Of a stretch of DNA of 64,000 bases, positions 10,664-20,236 are shown piece after piece. The number at the start of each line of letters is the position of its first letter. Positions within the stretch are counted from its first letter, which is position 1. Origin of the DNA: Nostoc cf. commune SO-36 (lineage in GTDB: Bacteria > Cyanobacteriota > Cyanobacteriia > Cyanobacteriales > Nostocaceae); the NCBI RefSeq assembly GCF_023734775.1, contig NZ_AP025732.1, positions 4,285,001-4,349,000 on the forward strand, written 5' to 3'. The notes below the pieces were generated by a model, which saw only the letters and a program-made list of their open reading frames with translations, had not been told where the DNA came from and ran no database searches. The translations under genes were made by a program, and so were the position numbers.

Positions 10664-10791
10664 AGGGAGGATTAAGCCCATAAACCAAACTTATTACCTT
10701 GTAACTGGTGTCAAAGGATTAATCTCGTTGCATCTACCTAATTCGCCATATTCATTGCAAAAATAACATAATACAAGGAGTATTTAAGCAA

Positions 10792-11559
10792 GTGCCAGAA
10801 GTATATAAAGCAGAACGTACTATATCTGCTGTATTCAAAGAACAGAAGCAAATTGATGATGTAATTCGGCGTTTATTAGACAGGGGTGTGCCGAGAGATC
10901 ATATTTCGGTTATGGGCAGAAACTTCCAGTCAGAAACGAGAATTGCTGGCTTTATTAGTAAAAAAGATGTGATTCTCGGAGGTTTGCGAACAGGAGCAGT
11001 TTTTGGTTCCCTGTTTGGTTCCTTTCTGAGCTTGCTTACGGGTGTAGGCGTACTGTTTATTCCTTTTGTCGGCCCAATTGTGGCAGCAGGGCCTATTGGT
11101 GCAGTGCTATTGGGGGCTGCTAGCGGAGCGATCGCAGGTAGTGCAGGTGCGGGTCTAGTATCGGTTCTAACTACTTTAGGAATGCCAGAAGATAAAGCGG
11201 CTATCTATCAAACCCGCTTACAAGCCGGCGAGTTTTTAGTGATGGCAGAAGTTCCTAGCGATCGCACTGGCGAATTTCAATTGCTACTCGAAAGTGCTGG
11301 TGGCGAAGAAATTCACACAATTGAAAAAACCTTTGCTCGCCCTTGTCCTGGACAGTGCAACAGCCCACAAGACTTGTCTCCTGAGGTTCGCGCTCATCTT
11401 TCTGAAGAAGCTCAACGCACATTTATTGAGCGCTATAACACTGTCTTTAATGAGAAAAATGACGAGTTCACGGCTGAACAAGCTGCCTGGGAGTCTGTTC
11501 ATCAGCAATATGATGAAGATGAAAACGGTGTCTGGTCAAAAGCCAAGGTTAAAGCTTAA
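10792..11559 (+). CDS. Glycine-zipper stress protein with ChaB-like C-terminus
   Basis: 255 residues from a GTG at 10792 with AAGGAG ten bases upstream. Residues 1-65 contain the pattern [19 protein letters not shown] seen in general-stress membrane proteins. Residues 65-140 are a glycine/alanine-rich hydrophobic stretch (two membrane-inserting hairpins). The last 60 residues ([17 protein letters not shown] ... [10 protein letters not shown]) resemble ChaB. Function is unknown; position beside dps suggests stress response. No frameshift or truncation seen. Confidence 0.6.
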   Translation: MPEVYKAERTISAVFKEQKQIDDVIRRLLDRGVPRDHISVMGRNFQSETRIAGFISKKDVILGGLRTGAVFGSLFGSFLSLLTGVGVLFIPFVGPIVAAGPIGAVLLGAASGAIAGSAGAGLVSVLTTLGMPEDKAAIYQTRLQAGEFLVMAEVPSDRTGEFQLLLESAGGEEIHTIEKTFARPCPGQCNSPQDLSPEVRAHLSEEAQRTFIERYNTVFNEKNDEFTAEQAAWESVHQQYDEDENGVWSKAKVKA

Positions 11560-11646
11560 GGATTTCCAAAAAATAAATTATCCAATTTTATAGAGTGGGT
11601 AATCCTGCCAACTTTTAGTTAAGGGTGGTAACGTTCATCTGTATTT

Positions 11647-11762
11647 ATAGCGGTTTCCACATGGGTAATACAAATTCACAAAAATCCTGATACATATAGA
11701 TTTCTCGTAGGGGCATGGCCATGCCCCTACCACCGTATTTGTATCATTTGAGATTCGCTATA
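11647..11762. repeat. Dispersed palindromic repeat (AGCGGTT family)
   Basis: A roughly 116-base imperfect palindrome with ends ATAGCGG.../...CGCTAT and a perfect inner hairpin GTAGGGGCATG/CATGCCCCTAC (11707-11730). The related arrangement at 59988-60050 and 61817-61896 has the same ends and a G-C rich core. Confidence 0.6.
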
Positions 11763-11782
11763 TCTGCGGTTTTAAATCTTCA

Positions 11783-12178
11783 TTAGGGCAATTTATAGCT
11801 ACCAACACGTAGATTTAACTGACCTTGGCGCGGATTTTGGCTGAATATGAATGCGCCTTCTTCAGTTTCCCCACTAGATAAAAAGTCGATCTGTTGCTCT
11901 CCTGTTTCTGTAACTTTGCCGTTAATTAGTAACTCAGCCATAATTTGGACTGATTCGGCTGTGTCTCCTCCAGTATTCTCGACTTCAAAGGGAACATAAA
12001 ATTGACCATCAACTTCCCGAATTGTTTGTTTTTTGGTAACAGAAAGGATGGGAGGTTGATTCTTTTCGTTCAGCCAAGTGTAGCCCACCAGACTCACAAT
12101 GATTGCTACAATAAGTGAGGCGACGCTGAATGTTACCCACTCTGCAATAGAGCGTGATGGTTGTTCAGTTTTAGTCAT
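11783..12178 (-). CDS. TIGR02588 family protein
   Basis: About 131 residues from the ATG at 12178 (MTKTEQPSRS). That ATG overlaps the stop of the upstream gene as ATGA, and this translational coupling fixes the start. One membrane helix lies at residues 15-35 (VTFSVASLIVAIIVSLVG). An outside domain of about 90 residues with FEVENTGGDTAESV has an immunoglobulin-like look. The family is defined by co-occurrence with TIGR02587 membrane proteins, as here; function unknown. Confidence 0.75.
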   Translation of the reverse strand: MTKTEQPSRSIAEWVTFSVASLIVAIIVSLVGYTWLNEKNQPPILSVTKKQTIREVDGQFYVPFEVENTGGDTAESVQIMAELLINGKVTETGEQQIDFLSSGETEEGAFIFSQNPRQGQLNLRVGSYKLP

Positions 12179-13062
12179 ATTGCTAACCTTCCAGCTGCAC
12201 CGCCAATAGTTGCAGGTAATCCCAGCATTAATGTGTGATCTAACCACATTGTCCAAGGGTCACTAAAAGTTAATTTTTGAAAGAACCACAACATAAAAGC
12301 GCCTGCTAGCAGTGATACTAGATAGGACATAATAGTTTCGCTCGATGGGCGTTGGAAAATTCCCTTTTGCTGTCTTCGCTTTTGTTGGTCAGAAAAGCCT
12401 GCTTGAAATACAATGCCATAGGAAATGAGCAGAGATGTGGCGATCATTGCCAACTGCCAAGGTGGTGAGGCTGCGGCTGCAAGCATGGGAATTTCATCGG
12501 TTGGAGCAATGTTAAATGCAATTACAGTTGCACCAATCAGAGTTGCACCTAAATCGGCAAAAGTGGCGTGTAACTCATCCCCCTTATTCTTGGTTGCGTC
12601 GTTTAGCTGATTGGCAGCTTTTCCTTCTGTATTATTGTTTTCACTATCTCCCAATAACTGGTTTGCTAATGCTACACCGATGGCAAAGGGCACACTTTCA
12701 AAGATGATTTTACCTAAAGATTCCTTTAGGGAAGTTTCTAGGGTCAATTCTCGCAATAGTAACAGCACAAAGGCAGAACAAGCTAGTCCGATCGCGATCG
12801 CTTCTACGGTATCTATTGCGGCTTGATAAGTTAGCCTAGTATATCTGCGTTTCCGAAAGCCTTCTATCTGATTAAGCAAAAAAACCACAATAAACATCAA
12901 TGCGATCGCCATCATCATCAGTTGTGGTTTGGCTCCTGATCCAATCCACCAAACCTCCATTGTATACAGTAAGGGTATGCCAAATAAAAAACCTCCACAA
13001 GCACCCCTAATGATGTCATTAATCTCACTCCTCCATATATTTTTTTGACGTTTTGTTGTCAC
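12175..13062 (-). CDS. TIGR02587 family integral membrane protein
   Basis: 295 residues from a GTG start with AAGGAAAG upstream. About six to seven hydrophobic segments are visible (for example GFLFGIPLLYTMEVWW, MMMAIALMFIVVFLLNQ, GLACSAFVLLLL, LIGATVIAFNIAP, SYLVSLLAGAFMLWFF). The N-terminal RGACGGFLFGIP is typical of the family. It forms a two-gene operon with the overlapping TIGR02588 gene. Probably a stress-associated membrane complex; no enzymatic motif seen. Confidence 0.75.
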   Translation of the reverse strand: MTTKRQKNIWRSEINDIIRGACGGFLFGIPLLYTMEVWWIGSGAKPQLMMMAIALMFIVVFLLNQIEGFRKRRYTRLTYQAAIDTVEAIAIGLACSAFVLLLLRELTLETSLKESLGKIIFESVPFAIGVALANQLLGDSENNNTEGKAANQLNDATKNKGDELHATFADLGATLIGATVIAFNIAPTDEIPMLAAAASPPWQLAMIATSLLISYGIVFQAGFSDQQKRRQQKGIFQRPSSETIMSYLVSLLAGAFMLWFFQKLTFSDPWTMWLDHTLMLGLPATIGGAAGRLAI

Positions 13063-13155
13063 TCCTGGACTTTCCTTTTGTTGAAAATTTGCTTTGACTT
13101 ATACTCATTCTCTATGAAGATGCATATAGCAGTCCTAAATCCTTCGTGAAAAGTT

Positions 13156-13188
13156 AGATCTCCGGTTTTTCAAAGAAACCGGGGATCT
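13156..13188. repeat. Palindromic hairpin in the 13063-13367 gap
   Basis: AGATCTCCGGTTTTT pairs with its inverse AAACCGGGGATCT around a short loop. This is a widespread Nostoc repeat. The rest of this 305-base gap shows no gene and contains the divergent promoters of TIGR02587 and csbD. Confidence 0.55.
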
Positions 13189-13367
13189 GGACACTGCGAA
13201 TTTATAATATTTTCATATTTTTCAAGGGGGGTGTTCTGTCGCACCCCGTATCTATCTTAAGATACATAATCTAGCAAATTCTTCTCTCGGTTGATGGAAG
13301 TCAAAAATAATACACAACTGTTAGTTTATGTAATAGCTGAATCAACTACAAGCTGGAAGTAAAAACC

Positions 13368-13550
13368 ATGAGCGCCGAAAAAAGAGTAGAAGCTACTGTA
13401 AAGAATATTGAAGGGAAAATTCAAGAGGTTGTGGGTGAAATAACTGGCAATCCACAAGATAAAGCTGAAGGACAAACAAAGCAAGCCCAAGCCCAAGCTA
13501 CTCACACTGTAGAAAACATTAAAGACGAACTTAAGAAAGCTTTAGATTAA
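13368..13550 (+). CDS. CsbD-like stress protein
   Basis: 60 residues, hydrophilic and helical, with the family pattern VKNIEGKIQEVVGEITGNPQ and DKAEGQTKQAQAQ. CsbD-type proteins are small, abundant, stress-induced proteins of unknown mechanism. The length is complete for the family. Confidence 0.85.
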   Translation: MSAEKRVEATVKNIEGKIQEVVGEITGNPQDKAEGQTKQAQAQATHTVENIKDELKKALD

Positions 13551-13646
13551 TTTAGTTTTTGCAGTGTAAATAGAAATAATAGTTCTGTCTAGGAAAGGAT
13601 TTCAGAAAGCCCCGGCTTCTCTCGATAAAGGCATAACCAAAAGACA

Positions 13647-13674
13647 GTAGGGTAGCACAACTGTGCTACCCTAC
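13647..13674. terminator. Bidirectional hairpin between convergent genes
   Basis: Perfect 13-bp stem GTAGGGTAGCACA / TGTGCTACCCTAC around two bases, between the convergent csbD and cupin genes. It could end both transcripts; it is also a repeat-like sequence. Confidence 0.5.
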
Positions 13675-13721
13675 GAAATACCTACATTAAACACAATTAA
13701 AAACGGCTTGTTATCTATCGC

Positions 13722-14063
13722 TTAATTTTCATCCCGTCCGTGGATTTGAGCCGGTGGACTGGTTGCTTCAACAGCCGTGAATGGTTCCAGGATTTTGTAT
13801 GTGTGGCTGGCTCCTTTGGGTACAACCCAAGAATTCCCAGGCTCTAGCAAAATCATTTGCCCTTCAATGTGCAATTCGGCACGACCATTAATTACATAAC
13901 CAACTGTTTCATAGTCGCGCGAAGCTGGTTCTTTGTTTTCGTTTGGTTGTTCTTCTTCCCAAAGACGCATGGAAATAGATTTACCAGAAGCAAGATACTT
14001 CTGACCGAGTTTACCTTTAGGGGAATGGGTAGAATCTATTTTTTTAACGCTGGTATCGCTCAT
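13722..14063 (-). CDS. Small cupin-domain protein
   Basis: About 113 residues from the ATG at 14063 (MSDTSVKKID), with AAGGTA upstream; a frame extension to 14087 overlaps the upstream gene. The cupin barrel motif is seen as YETVGYVINGRAELHIEG and VVPKGASHTYKI. Metal ligands are incomplete, so a binding rather than catalytic role is possible. It starts about seven bases after the dehydrogenase stop, so it is probably co-transcribed with it. Confidence 0.7.
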   Translation of the reverse strand: MSDTSVKKIDSTHSPKGKLGQKYLASGKSISMRLWEEEQPNENKEPASRDYETVGYVINGRAELHIEGQMILLEPGNSWVVPKGASHTYKILEPFTAVEATSPPAQIHGRDEN

Positions 14064-14070
14064 AATTACC

Positions 14071-15239
14071 TTACGGTTTGAGTACAACTTTGATGCAGTT
14101 ATCTTTCTTGTGCTTAAAAATTTCGTAGCCGTGGGGCGCTTGTTCTAAAGGTAAGCTGTGAGTGATTATAAACGTTGGATCGATATCACCATTTTGGATG
14201 TGTTCTAACAAAGGTTTTAGATACTTGTGGACGTGTGTTTGTCCCATTTTCATGGTTAGACCCTTGTTCATCGCAGCACCCATTGGCACTTTGTCTATAA
14301 AGCCACCATATACACCCGGAATTGATACGTGACCACCTTTACGACAAGACACAATTACTTGTCGTAATGCCGTTGGACGGTCTGTTTCTAAACGTACTGC
14401 TTGCTTTACCTGGTCGTACATCGCCATAAAATCTGTGCCGTGTGCTTCCATTCCCACTGCATCTATGCAAGCGTCAGGGCCACGACCACCAGTCATTTCT
14501 TTGAGTGCTTCGCCTATGTCTACTTCTTCATAGTTGAGAACTTCAGCTTTGCCGTATTCTTTAGCCATTTGCAGACGTTCAGGAACGCGGTCAAAGGCAA
14601 TTACCCGTTCCGCACCGAGCATATATGCGCTTCTGATGGCGAATTGTCCGACTGGGCCACAACCCCAAACAGCGACAATATCACCGGGTTTGATGTTGCA
14701 GTTCTCGGCTGCCATGTAGCCAGTGGGGAAAACATCTGTTAGAAATAGCACTTGCTCATCCGTTAAACCATCGGGGATTTTGAACAAGCCGACATCAGCA
14801 AAGGGTACTCGTGCATACTCTGCTTGACCACCAGCGTAACCGCCGAATAAATGAGAGTAGCCAAATAGACCTGCTGGCGAATGTCCCATTTGCTTTTCTA
14901 CTAACCAAGCATTGGGGTTAGAGTTATCGCACAATGACCATAAATCCCGATTGCAGAAAAAGCAACCACCACAAGATATAGTAAAAGGAACAACGACGCG
15001 ATCGCCTACGTTGACATTTTTAACTGCATTTCCAAGTTCTACCACTTCCCCATGAATTCATGACCAAGGATATCGCCCTTTTGCATCGTGGGAATGTAGC
15101 CGTCATAAAGATGCAAATCAGAACCACAAATTGCCGTAGATGTAATTTTAACAATGGCATCGCGTGGATTGAGAATTTTGGGGTCGGGAACTGTATCAAC
15201 CCGCACATCGTTTGCTCCATGCCAGCAAACTGCTTTCAT
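14071..15239 (-). pseudogene. Zinc-dependent alcohol dehydrogenase, frameshifted
   Basis: Medium-chain zinc dehydrogenase of the formaldehyde-dehydrogenase-like group, about 388 residues. The first 64 residues ([28 protein letters not shown]) are in one frame and the rest ([31 protein letters not shown] structural zinc, GCGPVGQF nucleotide loop) in another. At about 15043 ATGGGGAAGTGG has four G where five restore GHEFMGEVVELG, as in the intact paralogue at 15864-17033. The single-base G-run contraction may be sequencing error. Confidence 0.8.
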
Positions 15240-15417
15240 AATATTTAGTCCTTAGTTTATGATTTCTGGCTTGTTAATATCAAGATAAATATCTTGATTG
15301 GGTCTAATTTAGAGACGCGATAATTATCGCGTCCCAGTAACTGCACAAAGCTTATGCGACAATATATTTAGTCAAACAATGAGACAAATTGTTATAAGCT
15401 TAGACCCTATTTGTTCA

Positions 15418-15801
15418 CTATCTGGTAGCAGCAGGAGTTCGGTAATAACCTTCTTTAGTTTCAGTCAATGGCTCAACTGTTTCTTCGACTTTATTTGTTG
15501 TAGACTTCAGAAACTCTTTTGTAGCTCTAGGAGTTTCTTCATCCAAATTTAGCTTCTCGCGGATATTATCAGCAGCGCTTTTTAACGGATTTTGGTTACT
15601 TGTTGTTTGGGTATCGTTTCTGATTTCACCTTGCCCGTCTGGTATTCCTTTGTAATAAGTGCCCTCTGGGGTTATAACATCAGCTTGTGCTACACTAACG
15701 TAACTAAAAGCTTGACCCAGTAAAAACATAAATCCTACTAGGAAAACTACAACGACTTGAGAAATGCGAATATTTCGTAACCGAGAAGTTAATCGATTCA
15801 T
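15418..15801 (-). CDS. Small exported protein
   Basis: 127 residues from the ATG at 15801, preceded by GAGGT six bases upstream; an ATG 18 bases further up is less well placed. Residues 10-40 are a signal peptide or membrane anchor (VVVVFLVGFMFLLGQAFS). The rest is hydrophilic, with GTYYKGIPDGQGEIRND and ADNIREKLNLDEETPRA, and ends in TKEGYYRTPAATR. It resembles the low-temperature-induced-like protein at 9325-9681 in plan. Between two dehydrogenase genes on the same strand. Confidence 0.6.
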   Translation of the reverse strand: MNRLTSRLRNIRISQVVVVFLVGFMFLLGQAFSYVSVAQADVITPEGTYYKGIPDGQGEIRNDTQTTSNQNPLKSAADNIREKLNLDEETPRATKEFLKSTTNKVEETVEPLTETKEGYYRTPAATR

Positions 15802-15863
15802 AAAAAACCTCAATTCCATTATGTAAGATGTACAAATCCAAACACTGAATGACTATTCGGCAT

Positions 15864-17033
15864 TTAGGGTTTAAGAACAACTTTGATACAGTTATCCTTT
15901 TTTTGTTGAAAAATGTTGTAGGCGTGGGGTGCTTGCTCTAGAGGCAATTGATGGGTGATAACAAAAGATGGATCAAGTTTTCCATCCAAAATCATCTGCA
16001 ATAACGAATGCATATATTTTTGTCCATGCATTTGTCCCATCCTAAAAGTTAGACCCTTATTAAAGGCTGCACCAAATGGTATTTTGTCTACAAAACCGCC
16101 ATAAACACCCATAATTGAAAGAGTCCCGCCTTTACGACAGGCAACCATCATTTCCCGCAGAACGTGGGGACGGTCGGTTTCCAATTTGAGCTTTTGTTTT
16201 GTTTGGTCGTAGAAGTCTTCTAAACCAACGCCGTGTGCTTCTAAACCAACGGCATCGATGCAAGCATCAGGACCACGACCACCAGTCATCTCTTTCAACG
16301 CTTCGCCAGCATTAACTTCTTCGTAGTTAATCACTTCTGCTTTGGCAAACTTTTTCGCCATTTCCAGGCGTTCGGGAAAGCGATCGATCTCGATCACTTT
16401 TTCGGCTCTCATCATATAGGCGCTAATCATGGCAAATTGTTCAACAGCACCGCAACCCCAAACGGCTACAGTATCACCTGGTTGGATATCGCATAATTCT
16501 GCGCCCATATAACCGGTGGGAATAGCATCGGAGATGAATAACAACATCTCATCCGGCAAATCTGGCGGAACTTTGACGACACCCACATCAGCAAAGGGTA
16601 CACGGATATATTCTGCTTGTGCGCCTGCATACCCACCTAACATGTGGGAGTAGCCATAAATGGCTGAGGTGATATTGCCAAACAATTTTTCTTCAATCCA
16701 ACCGTTAGAATTGGAGTTATCACACAATGACCACATATCACCTTGGCAATAATGGCAATTACCACAGCCAATTGTGGAAGGAACAACAACGCGATCGCCT
16801 ATTTTTAAATTGTTGACTCCTCTGCCAACTTCCACGACTTCTCCTATGAATTCGTGACCAATAATGTCATCCTGTTGCACTGTGGGAATATAGCCACCAT
16901 ATATATGTAGATCAGAGCCACAAATTGCCGTGGAAGTAATTTTAATAATCGCATCACGCGGGTTAAGAATTGTCGGGTCTGGTACCGACTGTACCTGCAC
17001 ATCATTTGCACCGTTCCAGCAGACTGCTTTCAT
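15864..17033 (-). CDS. Zinc-dependent alcohol dehydrogenase family protein
   Basis: 389 residues, complete. Catalytic zinc site CGSDLH and GHEFIGEVVEVG; structural-zinc loop CGNCHYCQGDMWSLC; Rossmann region VAVWGCGAVEQFAM. The last glycine of the GxGxxG loop is replaced by E here, unlike its neighbour (GCGPVG), so cofactor binding may differ. [13 protein letters not shown] and VYGGFVDKIPFGA are shared with the copy at 14071-15239, of which it is clearly a paralogue. Likely acts on small alcohols or aldehydes; substrate unknown. Confidence 0.8.
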   Translation of the reverse strand: MKAVCWNGANDVQVQSVPDPTILNPRDAIIKITSTAICGSDLHIYGGYIPTVQQDDIIGHEFIGEVVEVGRGVNNLKIGDRVVVPSTIGCGNCHYCQGDMWSLCDNSNSNGWIEEKLFGNITSAIYGYSHMLGGYAGAQAEYIRVPFADVGVVKVPPDLPDEMLLFISDAIPTGYMGAELCDIQPGDTVAVWGCGAVEQFAMISAYMMRAEKVIEIDRFPERLEMAKKFAKAEVINYEEVNAGEALKEMTGGRGPDACIDAVGLEAHGVGLEDFYDQTKQKLKLETDRPHVLREMMVACRKGGTLSIMGVYGGFVDKIPFGAAFNKGLTFRMGQMHGQKYMHSLLQMILDGKLDPSFVITHQLPLEQAPHAYNIFQQKKDNCIKVVLKP

Positions 17034-17079
17034 AGTTATTAGTCATTGGGCAAGTGGGCATTGGGCAAAGAACAAATAA

Positions 17080-17778
17080 CTACTTGCGTCCAGAAGTTTG
17101 ACCTTCAGTGGTGGAAATTTCGCCTGTTTCCATGAGCATCTTGAAACGGCGCAATTCATCACCAATTTGCTGTTCTGGTTCTTCACCAAAAAGTTTAGCT
17201 ACAGTAGCTGCCAATGCTCCACCTGGTGGGTTATACTCCAAAACAACCTTGACTTCCGTGCCGCGATCGCCTGGTGCTTTTTTAAAGCGGACAAAACCAG
17301 AATTATCAATGTCTGCACCTTCTACAGAAGCCCAAGAAATAAATTCATTTTCTCGGTCTTCGAGAATATCTGCATCCCATTCTACGGTATTATCCAAAGG
17401 TGCATTAGCAATCCAATGAGAACGTTTTTCGTTATGCACCTTGACAGATTTAAGATGCTTCATAAATGTAGGCAGATTCTCAAAGTTGTGCCAAAAGCGA
17501 TACAATTCTTCTGCCGATTTATTGATAGTTACCGTCTTTTCAACTTTGATGGGTTGGTTTATACCTATTGCTTCCTGTGCTTTCTGGATTGTGCTTTGCT
17601 TGGTTGCACCTTGATAAACCAAACCGCCACCGGCTAAAGCCGTCAGCGCTCCCCGCAATGAACCTTGCCTTAAACCCATTAGCACCATCGCACCACCACC
17701 AATGAGAGATGCCCAACGCTCAACTTCACCAGCTTCTGGCTGGTTTGTACTTGATTTATCCCCTGATGTTGAAGTCAC
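17080..17778 (-). CDS. SRPBCC (START-like) protein with DUF2892-type N-terminus
   Basis: 232 residues. Residues 20-70 contain a glycine-rich hydrophobic hairpin (ASLIGGGAMVLMGLRQGS, GALTALAGGGLVYQG). From residue 75 a helix-grip START-like domain follows (VEKTVTINKSAEELYRFWHN, LPTFMKHLKSV, then DNTVEWDADI and GTEVKVVLEYNPPGG). Domains of this type bind hydrophobic ligands. The gene sits 46 bases upstream of the dehydrogenase start on the same strand and is probably part of the same transcription unit. Confidence 0.75.
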   Translation of the reverse strand: MTSTSGDKSSTNQPEAGEVERWASLIGGGAMVLMGLRQGSLRGALTALAGGGLVYQGATKQSTIQKAQEAIGINQPIKVEKTVTINKSAEELYRFWHNFENLPTFMKHLKSVKVHNEKRSHWIANAPLDNTVEWDADILEDRENEFISWASVEGADIDNSGFVRFKKAPGDRGTEVKVVLEYNPPGGALAATVAKLFGEEPEQQIGDELRRFKMLMETGEISTTEGQTSGRK

Positions 17779-17883
17779 TTTTTATATCTCCATTACTGTA
17801 AATTCACCATAGAGGCGCAAATACTCTCTTCTTTCCTCTTTGTTATTTGCGCCTATGCGGTAGCCGTCTATGTTCAAAAAACC

Positions 17884-18981
17884 TTACATTGATACAGCAG
17901 CCCCTGTCGTCGGCTTAGGAGGCTGAATCTGAGCTACTACCCGTGCCCGATACAACTGTGCCAATTGCTGTTCGTATTTCAATAAATCGTGGTAAATTTC
18001 TTTGAAAATAGCAGTTGCTACTGGGTCAGTGAACATTGCAGACAAATTGCCAATATCGCCGATACCAGTTTGCACATCACCTAGAGCAGAACGTAACTGA
18101 TATATATCATCACTTCCTGTCATGGCACTTTTCACCTTGGCATACTGATTAGCAATATTTGCCCCTAAAGAAGGTTTTTCGCCTAATCGCTCAAGATAAG
18201 TTTCCAGTTTTTCAATGTGGCGCTGTTTATTAGCAATTATTTCTTGAAAGACTGAATTAACTTCGTTATCTGATTCCTTTTGCAAGTAGTTTTCAAATGC
18301 TTCTAGGGAATAACGTTCACCAGCAAGGGCATTATTTAAACCTTTGGTGATCTCACCTTTAGTTGAGCCACCCCAAGCATCACCCAACTTCCACCATTCA
18401 GCACTTGTGTCTTTTTCATTTGGTAATGCAGCATCTTTGCCACCATAACCCAAACGGCTCAAAATAGCTGTGGTGAAAATTGGCAAGTCTCCAGGTTCAC
18501 GAGATGTAATCAAATTTCCGTCAACTACCACCGGCTCATCTATATATTTTGCACCAGCGTTAATCATGTCCTTGGCAATAGCGATAAAACCAGTGGCTTG
18601 TTTACCTCTGAGCAAGTCGCCTTCAATTAAAACTTGTGGGCCGTGGCATACCGAAGCAACTAATTTTCCTTGTTGTATAGCTTCTTGGACAAAGCGTACT
18701 GTGTTAGGGTTTCGCCGCATTTTATCGGGAGCCATCCCGCCGGGAATTATCACCGCGTCGAATTCGGCTGCGATCGCCTCTGTTGTAGTACCATCAGCTT
18801 GTATGCTGAGTTTGCCGCGTTTACCCTTATATTTTTCATTCATTCGGGAACCAAGGACTACTACCTCTATTCCAGCTTGTTTTAGTCCATTATAAGGAAC
18901 TGTAAATTCTGCATCCTCTACCGACTGTTCAATGAGGATGGCAACTTTCTTCTTACCGGAATGATTGTTATAGTCAGCCAT
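17884..18981 (-). CDS. DJ-1/PfpI domain fused to a ferritin-like (DUF2383-type) domain
   Basis: 365 residues. Residues 10-185 are a DJ-1/PfpI fold: KKVAILIEQSVEDAEF, FDAVIIPGG and the nucleophile elbow ASVCHGPQVL (Cys112-His113). Residues 205-345 form a long four-helix segment (ALAGERYSLEAFENYL, ANKQRHIEKLETYLERLG, IFKEIYHDLLKYEQQL) like the PA2169/DUF2383 ferritin-like family. The first part suggests protease, chaperone or deglycase-like activity, the second metal binding. The natural fusion and location beside dps and csbD suggest a stress role. Complete, with no frameshift. Confidence 0.75.
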   Translation of the reverse strand: MADYNNHSGKKKVAILIEQSVEDAEFTVPYNGLKQAGIEVVVLGSRMNEKYKGKRGKLSIQADGTTTEAIAAEFDAVIIPGGMAPDKMRRNPNTVRFVQEAIQQGKLVASVCHGPQVLIEGDLLRGKQATGFIAIAKDMINAGAKYIDEPVVVDGNLITSREPGDLPIFTTAILSRLGYGGKDAALPNEKDTSAEWWKLGDAWGGSTKGEITKGLNNALAGERYSLEAFENYLQKESDNEVNSVFQEIIANKQRHIEKLETYLERLGEKPSLGANIANQYAKVKSAMTGSDDIYQLRSALGDVQTGIGDIGNLSAMFTDPVATAIFKEIYHDLLKYEQQLAQLYRARVVAQIQPPKPTTGAAVSM

Positions 18982-19086
18982 AAATTTGTATTGCCTGTTT
19001 ATTTCTAGTATTTAACTAGCTACAATATTTATCGATTAGGACAGTAAATAGCTAGGATTTTTATTTTTGCTAAATAGAAAGAAAAT

Positions 19087-19147
19087 AGTTATGAGTGAGA
19101 AGTTTACTACTGAATAATTCACGTTTGATAACTCCTAACTCATAACT
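19087..19147. repeat. Inverted repeat in the 18982-19327 gap
   Basis: AGTTATGAGT (19087-19096) pairs with ACTCATAACT (19138-19147), a typical intergenic palindrome. The rest of the gap holds only the divergent promoter region of the flanking genes. Confidence 0.45.
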
Positions 19148-19327
19148 AAAAACTTCAACTACAAGTTGCTTGACCATGAATTCATATTGACAATAGTATG
19201 TGCCAATAGGTAGTTTAGCTTCGTTCCTAGGGGATAGATTATTTTATTTCTAAAGCTATACATCTCTAGTAAGATAACTTCGTAGCCGGAAAACGCTATT
19301 GTGAGAATGCAGAAAAAGGCTAGTATC

Positions 19328-19726
19328 ATGGCAGAAAAAAATCATAATGACGAAATTCAAACCAATGATTTGCCACAGGAAATTACCGAATCCTACGGTA
19401 CTGGTGTAAAAGAGTTGCCGGGATACAATATTGGTGGGCGTTCAATGAGAGCAGAGAGACAGGAGTATACAGAAACTAGTCCTGAACTCACTGGTGGAGA
19501 TGTTGATGCTTATTGGCAAGATGCAGATGCAGTTGGGGATGAAGCTGTTGGTGGTAGTACTTCCACTCCCGGTAAAAATGTGACTGAGGAGCTAGAAGCA
19601 GCAGTAGGGCTAGAAATGGCTGATTCTGAGTTTCTCCATACCAATGATATTTTAGAGGATCGTGATGGCGATCGCTGGGAGTTAGATCCAAAGTCTTCTG
19701 AAGATTATCAAGAGCGGGGAGAATAA
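19328..19726 (+). CDS. DUF6335-type acidic protein
   Basis: 132 residues from the ATG at 19328 (MAEKNHNDE); an in-frame start at 19301 adds nine residues. Family features: ESYGTGVKELPG, SPELTGGDVDAYWQDA, EAVGGSTSTPGKN and DILEDRDGDRWELDP. Very acidic and probably disordered. Function unknown; common in cyanobacterial stress neighbourhoods. Confidence 0.65.
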   Translation: MAEKNHNDEIQTNDLPQEITESYGTGVKELPGYNIGGRSMRAERQEYTETSPELTGGDVDAYWQDADAVGDEAVGGSTSTPGKNVTEELEAAVGLEMADSEFLHTNDILEDRDGDRWELDPKSSEDYQERGE

Positions 19727-19791
19727 GCTTAACAAAACCAGAAGCCGTATTCCTACTGTGAATTCAAAAATTTGATGTGGCTAAATTGGGC

Positions 19792-19811
19792 AGTGCTTTT
19801 ATAAGCACTGT
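19792..19811. terminator. Hairpin after the DUF6335 gene
   Basis: CAGTGCTT-TTAT-AAGCACTG, 65 bases after the stop codon. There is no T tract behind it, so its role in termination is only likely. The rest of 19727-20236 is AT-rich with no gene and must include the promoter of the carotenoid-protein gene. Confidence 0.45.
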
Positions 19812-20236
19812 CACAATAAAAGGAATCATCTATCTATCGAAACATATCTCGAAAATCTCTCAATTTGGCAGGATTGAAATTACCAGGTTTTTACATTGCC
19901 TTTCCCAAGCATTATTTTAGCTTTTGATATAGCAATCCGCTTTGATTTCTGTTCGCGCAACGTGGTTGGTGTAGGCATAATTAGTTGTGTAGCAGCCAAG
20001 AAGCCTATTTGAGTTGTACTGAATGTTTTCAGAAATAAAATATGAGTTTTATATTGCATTTATATCTAAATTTAATGCTTCTTTCTAAAGTTAGACTATA
20101 CTTTACCCGATTTATGTTCTGCTTATAATTATTCTTCTTTCTGATTTTAATACATCTGTCTTCAGTAGGGTAAAACGTTAAATGTACATTTGGTAACGTT
20201 ACTAATAGAACTGATAAATTACAATCGGAGTTAATA

